A stretch of DNA of 64,000 bases, from contig NZ_CP042997.1 of the NCBI RefSeq assembly GCF_008087625.1, positions 3,720,001-3,784,000 of the forward strand, given 5' to 3'. Below are positions 16,406 through 25,325 of the stretch, piece after piece. The notes under the pieces are model-generated. The model saw nothing but the letters and a program-made list of their open reading frames with translations. It ran no database searches and had not been told where the DNA came from. Made by a program: the position numbers and the translations under genes. The stretch's first letter is position 1; every line of letters begins with the position of its first letter. Source of the stretch: Aquisphaera giovannonii (GTDB taxonomy: Bacteria > Planctomycetota > Planctomycetia > Isosphaerales > Isosphaeraceae).

Positions 16406-17920
16406 TCAGCCGTGGCCGTAGCCGCGGTCGAAGGCATCCAGGTCGCGCATGTACGCCTGGAAGGTCGTGCGGAAGGTGTCCGAGTCGACGGCCCATTTCG
16501 GCTGGTCCTCGGTATGCCGGTGGCAGTGTTCCTCGATGAGCCGGTGGAGGAACTTGAACAGGTGCCGGGGCGTCCGCAAGTTGCCCAGGGCGTCCTTCAA
16601 TGAGTCGTCGGAGACCGATTCCTCGACCATCTCCCGGAGTCGCGGGCCCGACGAGGCGTCGTCCGGGTCGATACCCGGGGCGTGGCCGCCGGCCTCGCCG
16701 TTGGCCGACGGGGCGACCGCGCAGGCCTTGAGCCGGTCGCTGGCCAGGTCGTAGAGCGAGGGGCCGGTCCAGCGGAGCGGCTTGATCATGTTCAGCTTGT
16801 CCGGGCGGGCCCGGTCGTAGAACTCCTTATCCTCTTTCTCCAGGTAGTAGGCCAGCTCGATCGGCAGCAGCAGCTTCACGCCGATGCCCGGATGGCGGAG
16901 GAACTTGTTGTCGAGCAGGGGCCAGATCAGCGCCCGCATCTTGCGCGGGTCGCCCTCGATCTGCTGGGGCTCGTCCACCCGGTCGATCAGGACGATGATG
17001 CCGGCGTAGCCGAGGGTGCTCAGCACGCCCTGGAACTTGCGGAGCAGCTCGTACCGCTCCTCGGCCCGGCGGGCCGCCGTGGGCAGCGGCTGGCCGCCGA
17101 GCTCGCCCGGCTTGAACCAGAGCAGCTCCCAGCGCAGGGCCGAGCCGTCCCGGTTGAGGACCTTCAGGCCCTTGCGGATGTCCCGCGCGTACCAGTCGGC
17201 CCGGAGGAGCCGCCAGCCCCAGTAGAGCCAGCCGACGAGGATCGGCACGAGCAGCCAGGGGAGGATGCGGGTCTCCCGGAGCGTCGGGAAGAGGTAGAGC
17301 AGGAGCAGGACGACCAGGGTCGTGCCGAAGCCGATCTGGAGGTCCCTCCGGCTCCAGAGCGGCCGGAAGCCGGAGCGGCGGCGGAGCCGGCTCCATCGCT
17401 TCTCGATCGGCTCGCCCGTGGAGGCGTCGTAGAGGGCCGCCAGGAGCAGCAGGTCTCGCCTCTGGTCGAGGCCCAGCGTGGCCAGGTCGATCTTCTCGCT
17501 CGTCAAGAGGTCCACGAGCTGGGTGACGCCCAGCGAGAGGATCGCGTCCATGTGGTCCTGGAGCTGCCAGCGCTTCAGGACCTCGCCGGTGTCGCCGGCG
17601 CGGACGGCCTGCCGGTAGTGGTCGAGGTAGGGGTTGAAGTCGTCGTAGGAGATGACGAACACCCGCTCGCCGGGGTTCGCCTGGTTGTAGGCCTCGATCT
17701 CGGACATCGCCTGGAGCCGGAGGGCGGTCTTGCCGCTCCCCTTCTCGCCGAAGACGAGCGCCGTGGAGGGGTCCGCCGGACTGCCGAAGAACTTGTTCCA
17801 GGCCGGGTGGTGGATCGTGTCCATGCACCGCCGCTTGAACACCGTATCGGTCTGGGCATCCTCCTCGCTGAACGGGTTGCCCTTGATTCCGTGATGCCTG
17901 AGGAACTGTTCCGTCTTCAT
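16406..17920 (-). CDS. Membrane-associated P-loop ATPase, KAP/AAA-like
   Basis: Predicted NTPase of the STAND/KAP-related kind with an inserted membrane hairpin. Walker A is GEKGSGKTA (Lys64, Thr65), and Walker B is IIVLIDRVDEP (about residues 308-318). Two hydrophobic helices (about 195-214 and 219-239) lie between them, a layout seen in KAP NTPases, whose ATPase core is interrupted by membrane segments. The C-terminal part is helical and contains VDSDTFRTTFQAYMRDLDAFDRG. The start at 17920 (MKTEQFLRHHGIKGNPFSEEDAQ) was chosen because it gives a family-like N-terminus; an in-frame start 46 codons upstream is less likely. The protein is 504 aa. It is divergent from modABC, with no obvious partner gene. 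The role is unknown. Confidence 0.75.
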   Translation of the reverse strand: MKTEQFLRHHGIKGNPFSEEDAQTDTVFKRRCMDTIHHPAWNKFFGSPADPSTALVFGEKGSGKTALRLQAMSEIEAYNQANPGERVFVISYDDFNPYLDHYRQAVRAGDTGEVLKRWQLQDHMDAILSLGVTQLVDLLTSEKIDLATLGLDQRRDLLLLAALYDASTGEPIEKRWSRLRRRSGFRPLWSRRDLQIGFGTTLVVLLLLYLFPTLRETRILPWLLVPILVGWLYWGWRLLRADWYARDIRKGLKVLNRDGSALRWELLWFKPGELGGQPLPTAARRAEERYELLRKFQGVLSTLGYAGIIVLIDRVDEPQQIEGDPRKMRALIWPLLDNKFLRHPGIGVKLLLPIELAYYLEKEDKEFYDRARPDKLNMIKPLRWTGPSLYDLASDRLKACAVAPSANGEAGGHAPGIDPDDASSGPRLREMVEESVSDDSLKDALGNLRTPRHLFKFLHRLIEEHCHRHTEDQPKWAVDSDTFRTTFQAYMRDLDAFDRGYGHG

Positions 17921-18152
17921 CCCTGGCGAGGCCTTTCCGGTAGGATGGCGAAGGTCCGATTCGCGGCCGTGTCCGCCGTGCCGGAGGGGGGCCTCCCTCG
18001 CCGCGATCGTGCCAAGATACCATGGGATCGTTTTATACGATTCGGCGGGATCCCGCAATCTCGAGCGGTTGACGCCCCGGACGGCCGGCCCGTACCATGC
18101 ATCGGGCCAGGCACCACGACGATTCGCCCCGACTCCCGGAGAGGACGCCGCA

Positions 18153-18986
18153 ATGCGCCCGTTGCGACCTGGCCCGCCGATCTACCTGCTCCTTGGTGCA
18201 GCCCTCGCCGGCTGCTCCGCGCCGGCCACCGACGCCGGCGCGAGAGACGCCACGCCGCTGAGGATCGCCGCCGCCTCCGACCTCCAGCGGGCCCTGCCGA
18301 GGCTCGTCGAGCGGTACCAGGCCGAGTCGGGCGCCTCGGCGTCGATGACGCTGGACGCCTCCGGCCGGCTCGCGGAGCAGATCAAGGCGGGAGCCCCGTA
18401 TGACGTCTTCCTCTCGGCCAACGAGAAATTCGTCCGGGACCTCGAGGAGCAATCTTTCGTCGAGCCCGGGACGGGCAGGCCGTACGCCCGCGGCTCGCTC
18501 GTCCTCTGCGTGCATCCCTCGGCCGCGGCGGCCGTGAAGGGGCTGCGCGACCTGGCAAGGCCCGAGGTCCGGTGGATCGCGATCGCCAACCCGGAGTTTG
18601 CCCCGTACGGCCTCGCGGCGCGACAGGCGTTGGAGGCGATCGGCCTCTGGGGTGCCCTCGGGCCCAAGATCGTCCGCGCGGAGAGCGTCCGCCAGGCGTT
18701 CGTGTACGCCCAGCGGGGGGAGGCGGACGTCGCGCTCGTCAGCCGGTCGCTGATCGGGGCCGATCCGGGCGTGTCGGTCATCGAGGTCGATCCGGCCCTC
18801 TACTCCCCCATGGTCCAGTTCCTCGGCATCGTCGCCGGGTCGAAGCACCGCGACGAGGCGGAGGCCTTCGCCCGGCTCGTCCTCGGCCCCGAGGGGCAGG
18901 CGATCCTCCGGGAGAGCGGCCTCGCGCCCCCGGGCCCCGCCACGCCCCCGCCGGCCCCGGCGACGAAGGCCGAGACGCGTCCATGA
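18153..18986 (+). CDS. modA: Molybdate ABC transporter substrate-binding lipoprotein
   Basis: Periplasmic binding component that captures molybdate or tungstate and hands it to ModB. A signal peptide ends in the lipobox LAGC (Cys21), so it is membrane-tethered. The mature part starts with the family pattern [14 protein letters not shown] and continues with [11 protein letters not shown] and [13 protein letters not shown], all characteristic of the ModA family. The protein is 277 aa. The start at 18153 has GGAGAGG upstream; the frame remains open upstream without similarity. Its stop overlaps the modB start by 4 bases (ATGA), so the three genes form one operon. Confidence 0.93.
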   Translation: MRPLRPGPPIYLLLGAALAGCSAPATDAGARDATPLRIAAASDLQRALPRLVERYQAESGASASMTLDASGRLAEQIKAGAPYDVFLSANEKFVRDLEEQSFVEPGTGRPYARGSLVLCVHPSAAAAVKGLRDLARPEVRWIAIANPEFAPYGLAARQALEAIGLWGALGPKIVRAESVRQAFVYAQRGEADVALVSRSLIGADPGVSVIEVDPALYSPMVQFLGIVAGSKHRDEAEAFARLVLGPEGQAILRESGLAPPGPATPPPAPATKAETRP

Positions 18987-19651
18987 TCGACCTGGGGCCG
19001 CTCCGGCTCTCGCTCATGGTCGCGACGGCCGCCACGGGCCTGATCGTCGCGGTCGGACTGCCCGTCGCCCTGCTCCTCGCCCGCGCCCGGTTCCCCTTCA
19101 AGGAGCTCTTGGCCGGCGTGCTCGTCCTGCCGCTCGTGCTGCCCCCCACGGTCCTCGGCTACCTGCTGCTCCTCCTCCTGGGCCGCCGGGGCACGCTCGG
19201 CGGATGGCTGGAGCAGTCGATCGGCGTCGTCCTCGTCTTCCACCGGTCGGGCGCGGTGCTCGCGTCGGCGGTGGCGGCCTTCCCCCTGTTCCTGCTGCCG
19301 GCCCGCGGCGCCTTCGAGGCCGTCGATCCCGCGCTCGAGGACGTCGCCCGGCTCCTCGGCCGGGGCGAGCTCTCGGTCCTCCGGTCGGTCACGCTGCCCC
19401 TGGCCTGGCGGGGGCTGGCCTCCGGGACCATCCTCGCCTTCGCCCGGGCGCTCGGCGATTTCGGGGCCACGATGATGGTCGCCGGCAACATCCCGGGCGA
19501 GACCCAGACCGCCGCGCTGGCCATCTACGACGCCGTCCAGGCGGGCGAGCCGCTCCGCGCGGCCGTGCTCGCGGCCTGCATCTCGACGATCTCGATCGCC
19601 GCGCTCGCCGCCGTCCAGCTCGCCTCGCCGCGGCGGAGGACGTCCCCGTGA
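18983..19651 (+). CDS. modB: Molybdate ABC transporter permease
   Basis: Inner-membrane channel subunit of the molybdate importer, 222 aa, with five or so membrane helices. The EAA-type cytoplasmic loop that docks on ModC is seen as [23 protein letters not shown] followed by the [13 protein letters not shown] block typical of ModB. It starts within the modA stop (ATGA) and ends within the modC start (GTGA), so all three are translationally coupled. Confidence 0.93.
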   Translation: MIDLGPLRLSLMVATAATGLIVAVGLPVALLLARARFPFKELLAGVLVLPLVLPPTVLGYLLLLLLGRRGTLGGWLEQSIGVVLVFHRSGAVLASAVAAFPLFLLPARGAFEAVDPALEDVARLLGRGELSVLRSVTLPLAWRGLASGTILAFARALGDFGATMMVAGNIPGETQTAALAIYDAVQAGEPLRAAVLAACISTISIAALAAVQLASPRRRTSP

Positions 19652-20769
19652 GCGACGACGCCGCGGGCCTGGACGTCCGCCTGGTCCGCCGGCTCCGGGA
19701 CGGCCTCACGGTGGACGTCGCCTTCCGGCTCGGCCCGGAGATCGCCGTGCTGTTCGGCCCGTCGGCCTCCGGCAAGACCTCGATCCTCCGCCTCATCACC
19801 GGCCTGCTCCGCCCGGACGGGGGCCACGTCCGCCTCGGCGGCGAGGCCCTCTTCGACGCGGGCCGGGGCATCGACCTCCCGCTCCGCCGCCGTCGCATCG
19901 GCATGATCTTCCAGGACGACCTGCTCTTCCCGCACCTCCGCGTCGGCGACAACATCGGCTTCGGCCTCGCCGGGAGCGGCTCGCCGGCGAGGCGGGCCAG
20001 GATCGGCGAGGTCGCCGCCCTCTGCGGCGTGGAGCACCTCCTCGACCGCCGCCCCGCGATGCTCTCCGGCGGCGAGCGCCAGCGGGTCGGCCTGGCGAGG
20101 GCCCTCGCGCCCCGGCCCCGGCTCCTGCTCTGCGACGAGCCCGTCTCGGCACTCGACGTCGCCGGCCGGCACGTCCTCCTCGACCGCCTCCGGGCCGTGC
20201 AGCGGAGCGAGGCGATCCCCGTCCTCTACGTCACGCACAGCCCGGCGGAGGCCGTCGGCCTGGGCACCCACCTGATCCTCCTCCGCCGCGGCACGATCGC
20301 CGCCGAGGGCCCGCCCCTGGAGGTCCTGACCGGCGCCGCGGCGGCCCTGGGCCCGATCCAACTGGACGGCGTCCGGAACGCCCTGGCCGCGACCATCGAG
20401 GGCCACGAGGCGCCCCAGGGCTCAACTCGGCTGCGCCTGATGGGCGGCCCCCCGCTGATCGTCCCACACGTCTCCGCCCCCGTGGGTGCCGCCGTCACCG
20501 TGACCGTCCGATCCGACGACATCCTCCTCGCCCGCGGCCCCGTCGCCGGCCTGAGCGCCCAGAACCTCATCCCCGGCACCGTCGAGCGCATCGCCCCCCA
20601 CGGCGCCGAGGCCGAGGTCCTCGTCCGCACCGGCGCCGTCGCCTGGATCGTCAGCATCGTCCTCCCCGTCGTGGAGCAGCTCGGGCTCTCGCCCGGCGTG
20701 GACGTCCACATGATCATCAAGGCACGTAGCTGCCGCGTCGATCACCCCGCCGACGCCGCCGGCGAGTGA
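19648..20769 (+). CDS. modC: Molybdate ABC transporter ATP-binding protein
   Basis: ATPase that powers the molybdate importer, 373 aa. Walker A is GPSASGKTS, the signature is LSGGERQR, Walker B is [12 protein letters not shown], and the switch histidine is in VTHS. The C-terminal third (from about residue 260) is a TOBE/Mop domain that can bind oxyanions and regulate uptake. The GTG start at 19648 overlaps the modB stop by 4 bases. Downstream there is a 101-base gap before the kinase gene on the same strand. Confidence 0.93.
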   Translation: MSDDAAGLDVRLVRRLRDGLTVDVAFRLGPEIAVLFGPSASGKTSILRLITGLLRPDGGHVRLGGEALFDAGRGIDLPLRRRRIGMIFQDDLLFPHLRVGDNIGFGLAGSGSPARRARIGEVAALCGVEHLLDRRPAMLSGGERQRVGLARALAPRPRLLLCDEPVSALDVAGRHVLLDRLRAVQRSEAIPVLYVTHSPAEAVGLGTHLILLRRGTIAAEGPPLEVLTGAAAALGPIQLDGVRNALAATIEGHEAPQGSTRLRLMGGPPLIVPHVSAPVGAAVTVTVRSDDILLARGPVAGLSAQNLIPGTVERIAPHGAEAEVLVRTGAVAWIVSIVLPVVEQLGLSPGVDVHMIIKARSCRVDHPADAAGE

Positions 20770-20870
20770 CCCCCTCCGGTGCCGGCCGGCCGGGACGGTG
20801 GTTGCTGAACCCGGCCGGGCGAGTTGATATAGTTGGAGGCCGCGATCCCCCATGATTCCACGCTCCAACC

Positions 20871-22646
20871 GTGCGACCTCTCGTGTGCCATATGCCGCAT
20901 CCCGACGACCAGGTTGAGGCAACGTCGCCCGGCTGGGTGGCCTCCGAGGAGAGCCGGCCCGACAGCTTCGCCGCCCGCCGCCGCATCGCGGAGGCGACGC
21001 CGGAGGAGCGCCGGTGCGAGTCCCGGGACCTGCTCCGGGGGCGGCTCTTCGCCGCCACGCTGGTGATGGCCGTCGGCCTCGCCACCCTCGTGATCCGGGA
21101 CCTCTTCTTCCCGAGGTTCCTCCGCCAGTCCGTCGTCCACGCGGCCACCCTGGCCTGGCTGACCCTGCTCCTGCTGGCGCTCTGGAGCCGCCTGAGGCTG
21201 GACTTCGGCCGGCTGCGCGGCATCGAGGTCCTCGCCTTCGGGTCCGTGGTGGCCTGCCTGGTCGCCAGCCAGTCGCTGGGCTTCCACGGGCACCTGAGCC
21301 GCCAGACGCTCGACGCCGCCGAGCTGCGCGTGCTGTTCAAGGCCAGCATCATCGGCGTCCTGATCCTCATCTTCACCTACACGATCTTCATCCCCAACTC
21401 GGCCCGGCGCGCGGCCGCGTTCATCGTCCCGATGGCCTTCTCGCCCCTCGTCGCCCCGCTGCTGCTGGGCCTCACGGTGCCCGCCTTCCGGCAGGTCTCC
21501 GAGGAGGCCCGCACCCTCGACAAGCTCGTCGAGAATTCCCTCTACCTGCTTCTCGGCGCAGCCACCGCGATCTATGGGGCCTCGGTCATCAACGCCTGCC
21601 GAGGCGACGCCGACGACGCCAGGCGGCTGAGCCAGTACCGGCTCAAGGAGAAGCTCGGCTCCGGCGGCATGGGCGAGGTCTACTACGCCGTCCACCGGCT
21701 GCTCAAGCGCCCCTGCGCCATCAAGCTGATCCGCGAGGACCTCGTGAGGAGGCCCAACATCCTCGCCCGCTTCGAGCTGGAGGTCCGGGCCACGGCCAAG
21801 CTGTCCCACTGGAACACGGTGGAGATCTACGACTACGGCCGCGACGTCGACGGCTCGCTCTTCTACGTGATGGAGTACCTGCCGGGCCTCAGCCTCCAGG
21901 AGCTCGTCCAGCGGCACGGCCCGCTGCCGGCGGCCCGCGTGATCTACCTCATGAGGCAGGCCTGCGACGCCCTCCACGAGGCCCACCGCGCCGGGCTGGT
22001 CCACCGCGACCTCAAGCCCCCCAACATCTTCGCGGCCTACCGGGGCGCCCGATACGACGTCACCAAGCTGCTCGACTTCGGGCTGGTCAAGCCGATCAAG
22101 GGCGGCGATTCGCCCCTGATCACGAAGGAAGGCATGGTCACCGGCTCCCCGCTGTACATGGCCCCGGAGCAGGTCTCCAGGTCGGCCCCCATCGACGGCC
22201 GGACCGACCTCTATGCCCTCGGCGCCGTGGCCTATTTCTGCCTGACGGGCCAGCCCCCGTTCGTGGATTCGAACTCCATGGCCGTGATGATCGCCCAGGT
22301 CAGGGATCCCGCGAAGCCGCCGTCCGAGATTCGCCAGGGCATCCCGGCCGACCTCGAGGAGGTCGTGCTCCGCTGCCTCGAGAAGGAGCCCGACGCCCGC
22401 TACCAGGACGCGGACAGCCTGGGGCGGGCCCTCGAGGCCTGCCGCGACGCCCGCGGCTGGTCTCCCGAGGACGCCGAGGCCTGGTGGCTCGCCAACCAGC
22501 CGCTCGAGGACCCCGAACGGCCCTCCGCCCCCCACGCCCCGAGCCCCGGCGTGCCGACCGAGGAGCTGACCCGCGCCGAGGCCTCCGGCGTGACCCTCCA
22601 GGCGGCCGCCGTCGAGGATCGGGCCTCGCCGGAGCGACGCGGATGA
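20871..22646 (+). CDS. Membrane Ser/Thr protein kinase with N-terminal multi-pass region
   Basis: Predicted Hanks-type kinase. The N-terminal part (about residues 50-245) holds about six hydrophobic segments. The kinase domain follows (about 258-530) with the glycine loop GSGGMGEV (263-270), the lysine in CAIKLI, HRDLKPPN with catalytic Asp380, DFG with Asp402, and APEQ. Usually planctomycete kinases place the kinase domain first and the membrane helix after it, so this order, with a six-helix-like membrane domain first, is less common and could be a sensor. The C-terminal tail is Pro/Ala/Glu-rich. The GTG start at 20871 has no good ribosome site; ATG at 20892 is an alternative. The stop overlaps the next start by 4 bases. 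The protein is 591 aa. Confidence 0.9.
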   Translation: MRPLVCHMPHPDDQVEATSPGWVASEESRPDSFAARRRIAEATPEERRCESRDLLRGRLFAATLVMAVGLATLVIRDLFFPRFLRQSVVHAATLAWLTLLLLALWSRLRLDFGRLRGIEVLAFGSVVACLVASQSLGFHGHLSRQTLDAAELRVLFKASIIGVLILIFTYTIFIPNSARRAAAFIVPMAFSPLVAPLLLGLTVPAFRQVSEEARTLDKLVENSLYLLLGAATAIYGASVINACRGDADDARRLSQYRLKEKLGSGGMGEVYYAVHRLLKRPCAIKLIREDLVRRPNILARFELEVRATAKLSHWNTVEIYDYGRDVDGSLFYVMEYLPGLSLQELVQRHGPLPAARVIYLMRQACDALHEAHRAGLVHRDLKPPNIFAAYRGARYDVTKLLDFGLVKPIKGGDSPLITKEGMVTGSPLYMAPEQVSRSAPIDGRTDLYALGAVAYFCLTGQPPFVDSNSMAVMIAQVRDPAKPPSEIRQGIPADLEEVVLRCLEKEPDARYQDADSLGRALEACRDARGWSPEDAEAWWLANQPLEDPERPSAPHAPSPGVPTEELTRAEASGVTLQAAAVEDRASPERRG

Positions 22647-23773
22647 ACGCCGAGACCGAGATGAAGGCCGGCCCGGAGGCGGACTGGATCGACGCGCCCC
22701 AGGCGGTCGTGGTGCACTTCGCCTTCGCCCTGGACATAGGCGACGAGATCGACCTGGACGCGGCGCGGAACCTCCTCCAGGGCGAGCCCGGCGTCCTGCC
22801 CCGCCGCAGGCGGACCCCGGGCTCGATCGGGTATCGCCCCGCCCCGATCCGCGTCCCGGTGGACCCCGACGGCATCCGGCTCCCCGGCGCGATCTCGCCC
22901 GCGAGGGAGCCCTCGGCCGACCTCTCGCTCTTCGACTTCGGCGCCATCTCCCTGGCCGTGCGCTTCCCGCTCATCATCACTCCCCGGGCGCTGCGCGACC
23001 TGGCCGGGGACCTCGCCGACCCCGCGGAGCTGAACGACGCGGCCCGCCGGCGGCTGGCGCCCTGGATCGATCGACTGAGGCCGGCGGTGTACGACTTCGC
23101 GCCCAGCGAGCTGTCCGAGGAGTACATCGTCTTCCAGCTCGCGGAGGCCCGGTCCAACTGGCTCTCGTCCCGCGCCGGGTGGATCGCCGGCCTCGTCCGG
23201 CTGGAGTCGGAGCCGCTCAGCCTGGGCGAGGTCGCCGAGGCGACCCGGCTGGCGATCTCGTACACGCCGGACGACCTCGTCCTTCTGGATTGGGCGGCCG
23301 GCTTCATCGCCGACGCCGACTGCGAGGACACGCTCCGGGTCATCGAGTTCGCCAACGTCCAGCTCCTGGAATTCCGCCACATCGACGACCGCCTGGACGA
23401 CCGGCTGGAGGCCGCCTACAAGCTCATCCGCCCGGAACGGCGGCGGGGGCGCTGGCTGAGCGCCTGGAAGGGCCACGAGCAGGCCGTCCGCCACATCCGG
23501 GAGCTGGAGATCGAGGCGGCCAGCCTCTTCGAGCGGGTGGACAACGCCCTCAAGCTCGTCGGCGACCACTACCTCTCGCGGGTCTTCGAGCTGGCCTCCA
23601 GCCGCTTCCACCTCCGCGGCTGGCAGCAGTCCATCCGCCGCAAGCTGGAGACCGTCGGCGACGTCTACGACCTCCTCATCCAGCAGGCCGGCGGCCACCG
23701 CATGGAGGCCCTCGAGATCACCGTCGTCATCCTCATCGCCCTGGAGATCCTCCTGGCCCTCTGGCGACACTGA
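22643..23773 (+). CDS. DUF155/RMND1-like membrane-tail protein
   Basis: Member of the RMND1/Sif2-Sif3/Mrx10 (DUF155) type by its overall plan: an N-terminal alpha/beta part, a long helical region, and a C-terminal single hydrophobic anchor, here RMEALEITVVILIALEILLALWRH-like (about residues 351-375), preceded by RKLETVGDVYDLL. In mitochondria RMND1 supports translation; bacterial function is not established. The FAFALDIGDEIDL and FDFGAISLAVRFPL segments fit the N-terminal strands of that family. It begins inside the stop codon of the kinase gene (ATGA), so the two are translationally coupled, which suggests a joint role at the membrane. The protein is 376 aa. Confidence 0.7.
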   Translation: MNAETEMKAGPEADWIDAPQAVVVHFAFALDIGDEIDLDAARNLLQGEPGVLPRRRRTPGSIGYRPAPIRVPVDPDGIRLPGAISPAREPSADLSLFDFGAISLAVRFPLIITPRALRDLAGDLADPAELNDAARRRLAPWIDRLRPAVYDFAPSELSEEYIVFQLAEARSNWLSSRAGWIAGLVRLESEPLSLGEVAEATRLAISYTPDDLVLLDWAAGFIADADCEDTLRVIEFANVQLLEFRHIDDRLDDRLEAAYKLIRPERRRGRWLSAWKGHEQAVRHIRELEIEAASLFERVDNALKLVGDHYLSRVFELASSRFHLRGWQQSIRRKLETVGDVYDLLIQQAGGHRMEALEITVVILIALEILLALWRH

Positions 23774-24616
23774 TGTGCTTCGCGTACGGCCCTCCTCCAG
23801 TCCTCGGTGGCTTCCCTCGTCGCGCCACCGTTCCCCGGATCATTCAACGCTGGACCTTACCTGACAGACCTTTACGTCGATATTCGCTAGGCTTCATCGC
23901 CTCGTACCATTCTGGATTCTCGAACTGGAAGCGCCACGGCACCCATCGTGGGCGGGGTTCCCTCGCCGCCCGCGTATGCCCGTCACCGCAACCGAATTGT
24001 CAAGGAGCAATCGCTGGCCATCGCGGGGAAGGTGGCCTCCCCCGCCCCAATGATCCGCCCCAGTGCGGCGAGGGTTTCAGGCCGGCGTCCGCTTCCCTGC
24101 GAGACTCTTCGGGCCGAGGCCGGCACGTTCCGTCCGGTCGTTGGTCCGCCACCAATCGCCGGCCGCGTGGTGGGTTCGCTCGTCGCCCGACGACCGAACC
24201 CAACTCCATGGTTTCTCATGACAACCAAACAGGTTACGTCGTCGAAATGGACCTCCCCGCGATTGTCGATCCTGCGAATCTGCGGTCATCCGCTCGTCGG
24301 GGAAAGGCCCGCTCCTCGTGCGATAGGCCCGATCGGCCCGCGTCGATTCGGGATCCGGCCACCGACGACGTACGGCGTTGGGAATCTCTTCCAACCCGCC
24401 CACACCATTCGCCTCACCGCGCATCGTTCCTCGGCAGTCTCGCGGCAAGGGTGGGCCCTGCGCGAGTTCGCCCCTCTACATAGAGACTAGCGCCATGTTT
24501 TAGATTTTCGGAGGATGCTCGGGAGAATCCTGGGGCGATCTTCCCCCACAGCCCGCGCACCATGGTCGCTCCCTCCATCTCCGGCGGGCCATCCGCGGCC
24601 TCGGCGGGAGGTTGCC
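23774..24616. other. Long intergenic region, 843 nt, no intact gene recognised
   Basis: Separates the kinase/DUF155 operon from the small membrane protein gene. Open frames through it lack family features and codon bias looks irregular. It may hold decayed coding sequence. No tRNA or strong hairpin was seen. Confidence 0.4.
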
Positions 24617-25000
24617 GTGGTGACTGCCCAATCGCTCTGCCCTCAATACGCCATCGAGGTGTCATTGAAGACGTACCTGCCGGTCCTCGTCACGTTCGGC
24701 TTCAGCGTCGTCGGGGTGGTCGGCGATTACCTGCTGAAGCTCGCCAGCGAGCGGGAAGAGCCCTTGCGATCGCCCTGGTTCTACGTCGGTTTCGCCGTCT
24801 ATGCCTCCACGGCCTTCGGTTGGGTCTACGTGATGCGGCACCTCAAGCTCGCGACGATCGGCGTCGTGTACTCCGTCTCGATGATCCTGCTGCTGACCGG
24901 CATCGGCACGCTCGCCTTCCGCGAACCGCTGAGCGCGCCGGAGATCCTCGGCATCCTGATGGCCGTCGGCTCGCTCGTCCTGCTGATCCGCTTCGCCTGA
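24617..25000 (+). CDS. Small four-helix membrane protein of the DMT/EamA type
   Basis: Predicted 127-aa membrane protein with four hydrophobic segments (about residues 17-40, 50-74, 77-99 and 104-127) that fit half an EamA/DMT transporter or an SMR-like exporter. The last two helices (VVYSVSMILLLTGIGTLAF and EILGILMAVGSLVLLI) match the usual C-terminal helix pair of these transporters. The GTG start at 24617 was chosen because GGGAGG (24606-24611) lies 5 bases ahead. Members this small act as dimers. The substrate is unknown. It is followed by a region with a short acyltransferase remnant. Confidence 0.7.
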   Translation: MVTAQSLCPQYAIEVSLKTYLPVLVTFGFSVVGVVGDYLLKLASEREEPLRSPWFYVGFAVYASTAFGWVYVMRHLKLATIGVVYSVSMILLLTGIGTLAFREPLSAPEILGILMAVGSLVLLIRFA

Positions 25001-25006
25001 GCCACG

Positions 25007-25071
25007 GAGCGGGGCAGGCCCAGTCAGAGTCTGTCCCGGAAGTCCGGTTCCGAGGCGAGCGGGACAGGCCC
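25007..25071. repeat. Pair of 15-bp direct repeats
   Basis: GAGCGGGGCAGGCCC at 25007-25021 recurs with one mismatch at 25057-25071. It lies in the otherwise empty 325-base gap between the small membrane protein gene and the MFS gene, close to the acyltransferase remnant. Its origin is unknown. Confidence 0.5.
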
Positions 25072-25179
25072 TCCGTTCTTCGTCACGCCCTGAAGTTCGG
25101 GTCCGGTACCCGTGAGGGCGAGGCTTCAGCCGAGCCACCACGTGGTCCCCCGTTACCCGTGCCGCCCGCCGCGCCGAGG

Positions 25180-25266
25180 CATCTCTCGCTCTCGGGTCAA
25201 TTCGGGGTCCAGTTGTTCTTCGTCGTGAGCGGCGCGGCCATGTTCCTCCGCCCGGGAGTCTGGGCC
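25180..25266 (+). pseudogene. Short remnant of an acyltransferase-3 family gene
   Basis: The frame reads HLSLSGQFGVQLFFVVSG, then AAMFLRPG. The GVQLFFVVSG block is the conserved early helix of membrane acyltransferase family 3 proteins (OafA/YrhL-like). About 25-30 codons of similarity are present, with no start or catalytic His upstream and with non-family sequence after it. It is therefore read as the leftover of a deleted gene. A chance match cannot be excluded without alignment. Confidence 0.5.
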
Positions 25267-25325
25267 GAGTCCGGGGTATTCGCCCCCCCGCAGGGCCCCG
25301 ACCACCCGGGCTCATGGGACGGGCA

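Noticed and set aside
16406-20769. Possible defence island around the membrane ATPase
   Set aside because: The only neighbours are molybdate transport and a metallophosphoesterase; no nuclease, sensor or toxin partner is next to it.
20742-22535. Long minus-strand frame opposite the kinase gene
   Set aside because: The kinase motifs on the plus strand are complete; the opposite frame has no recognised features.
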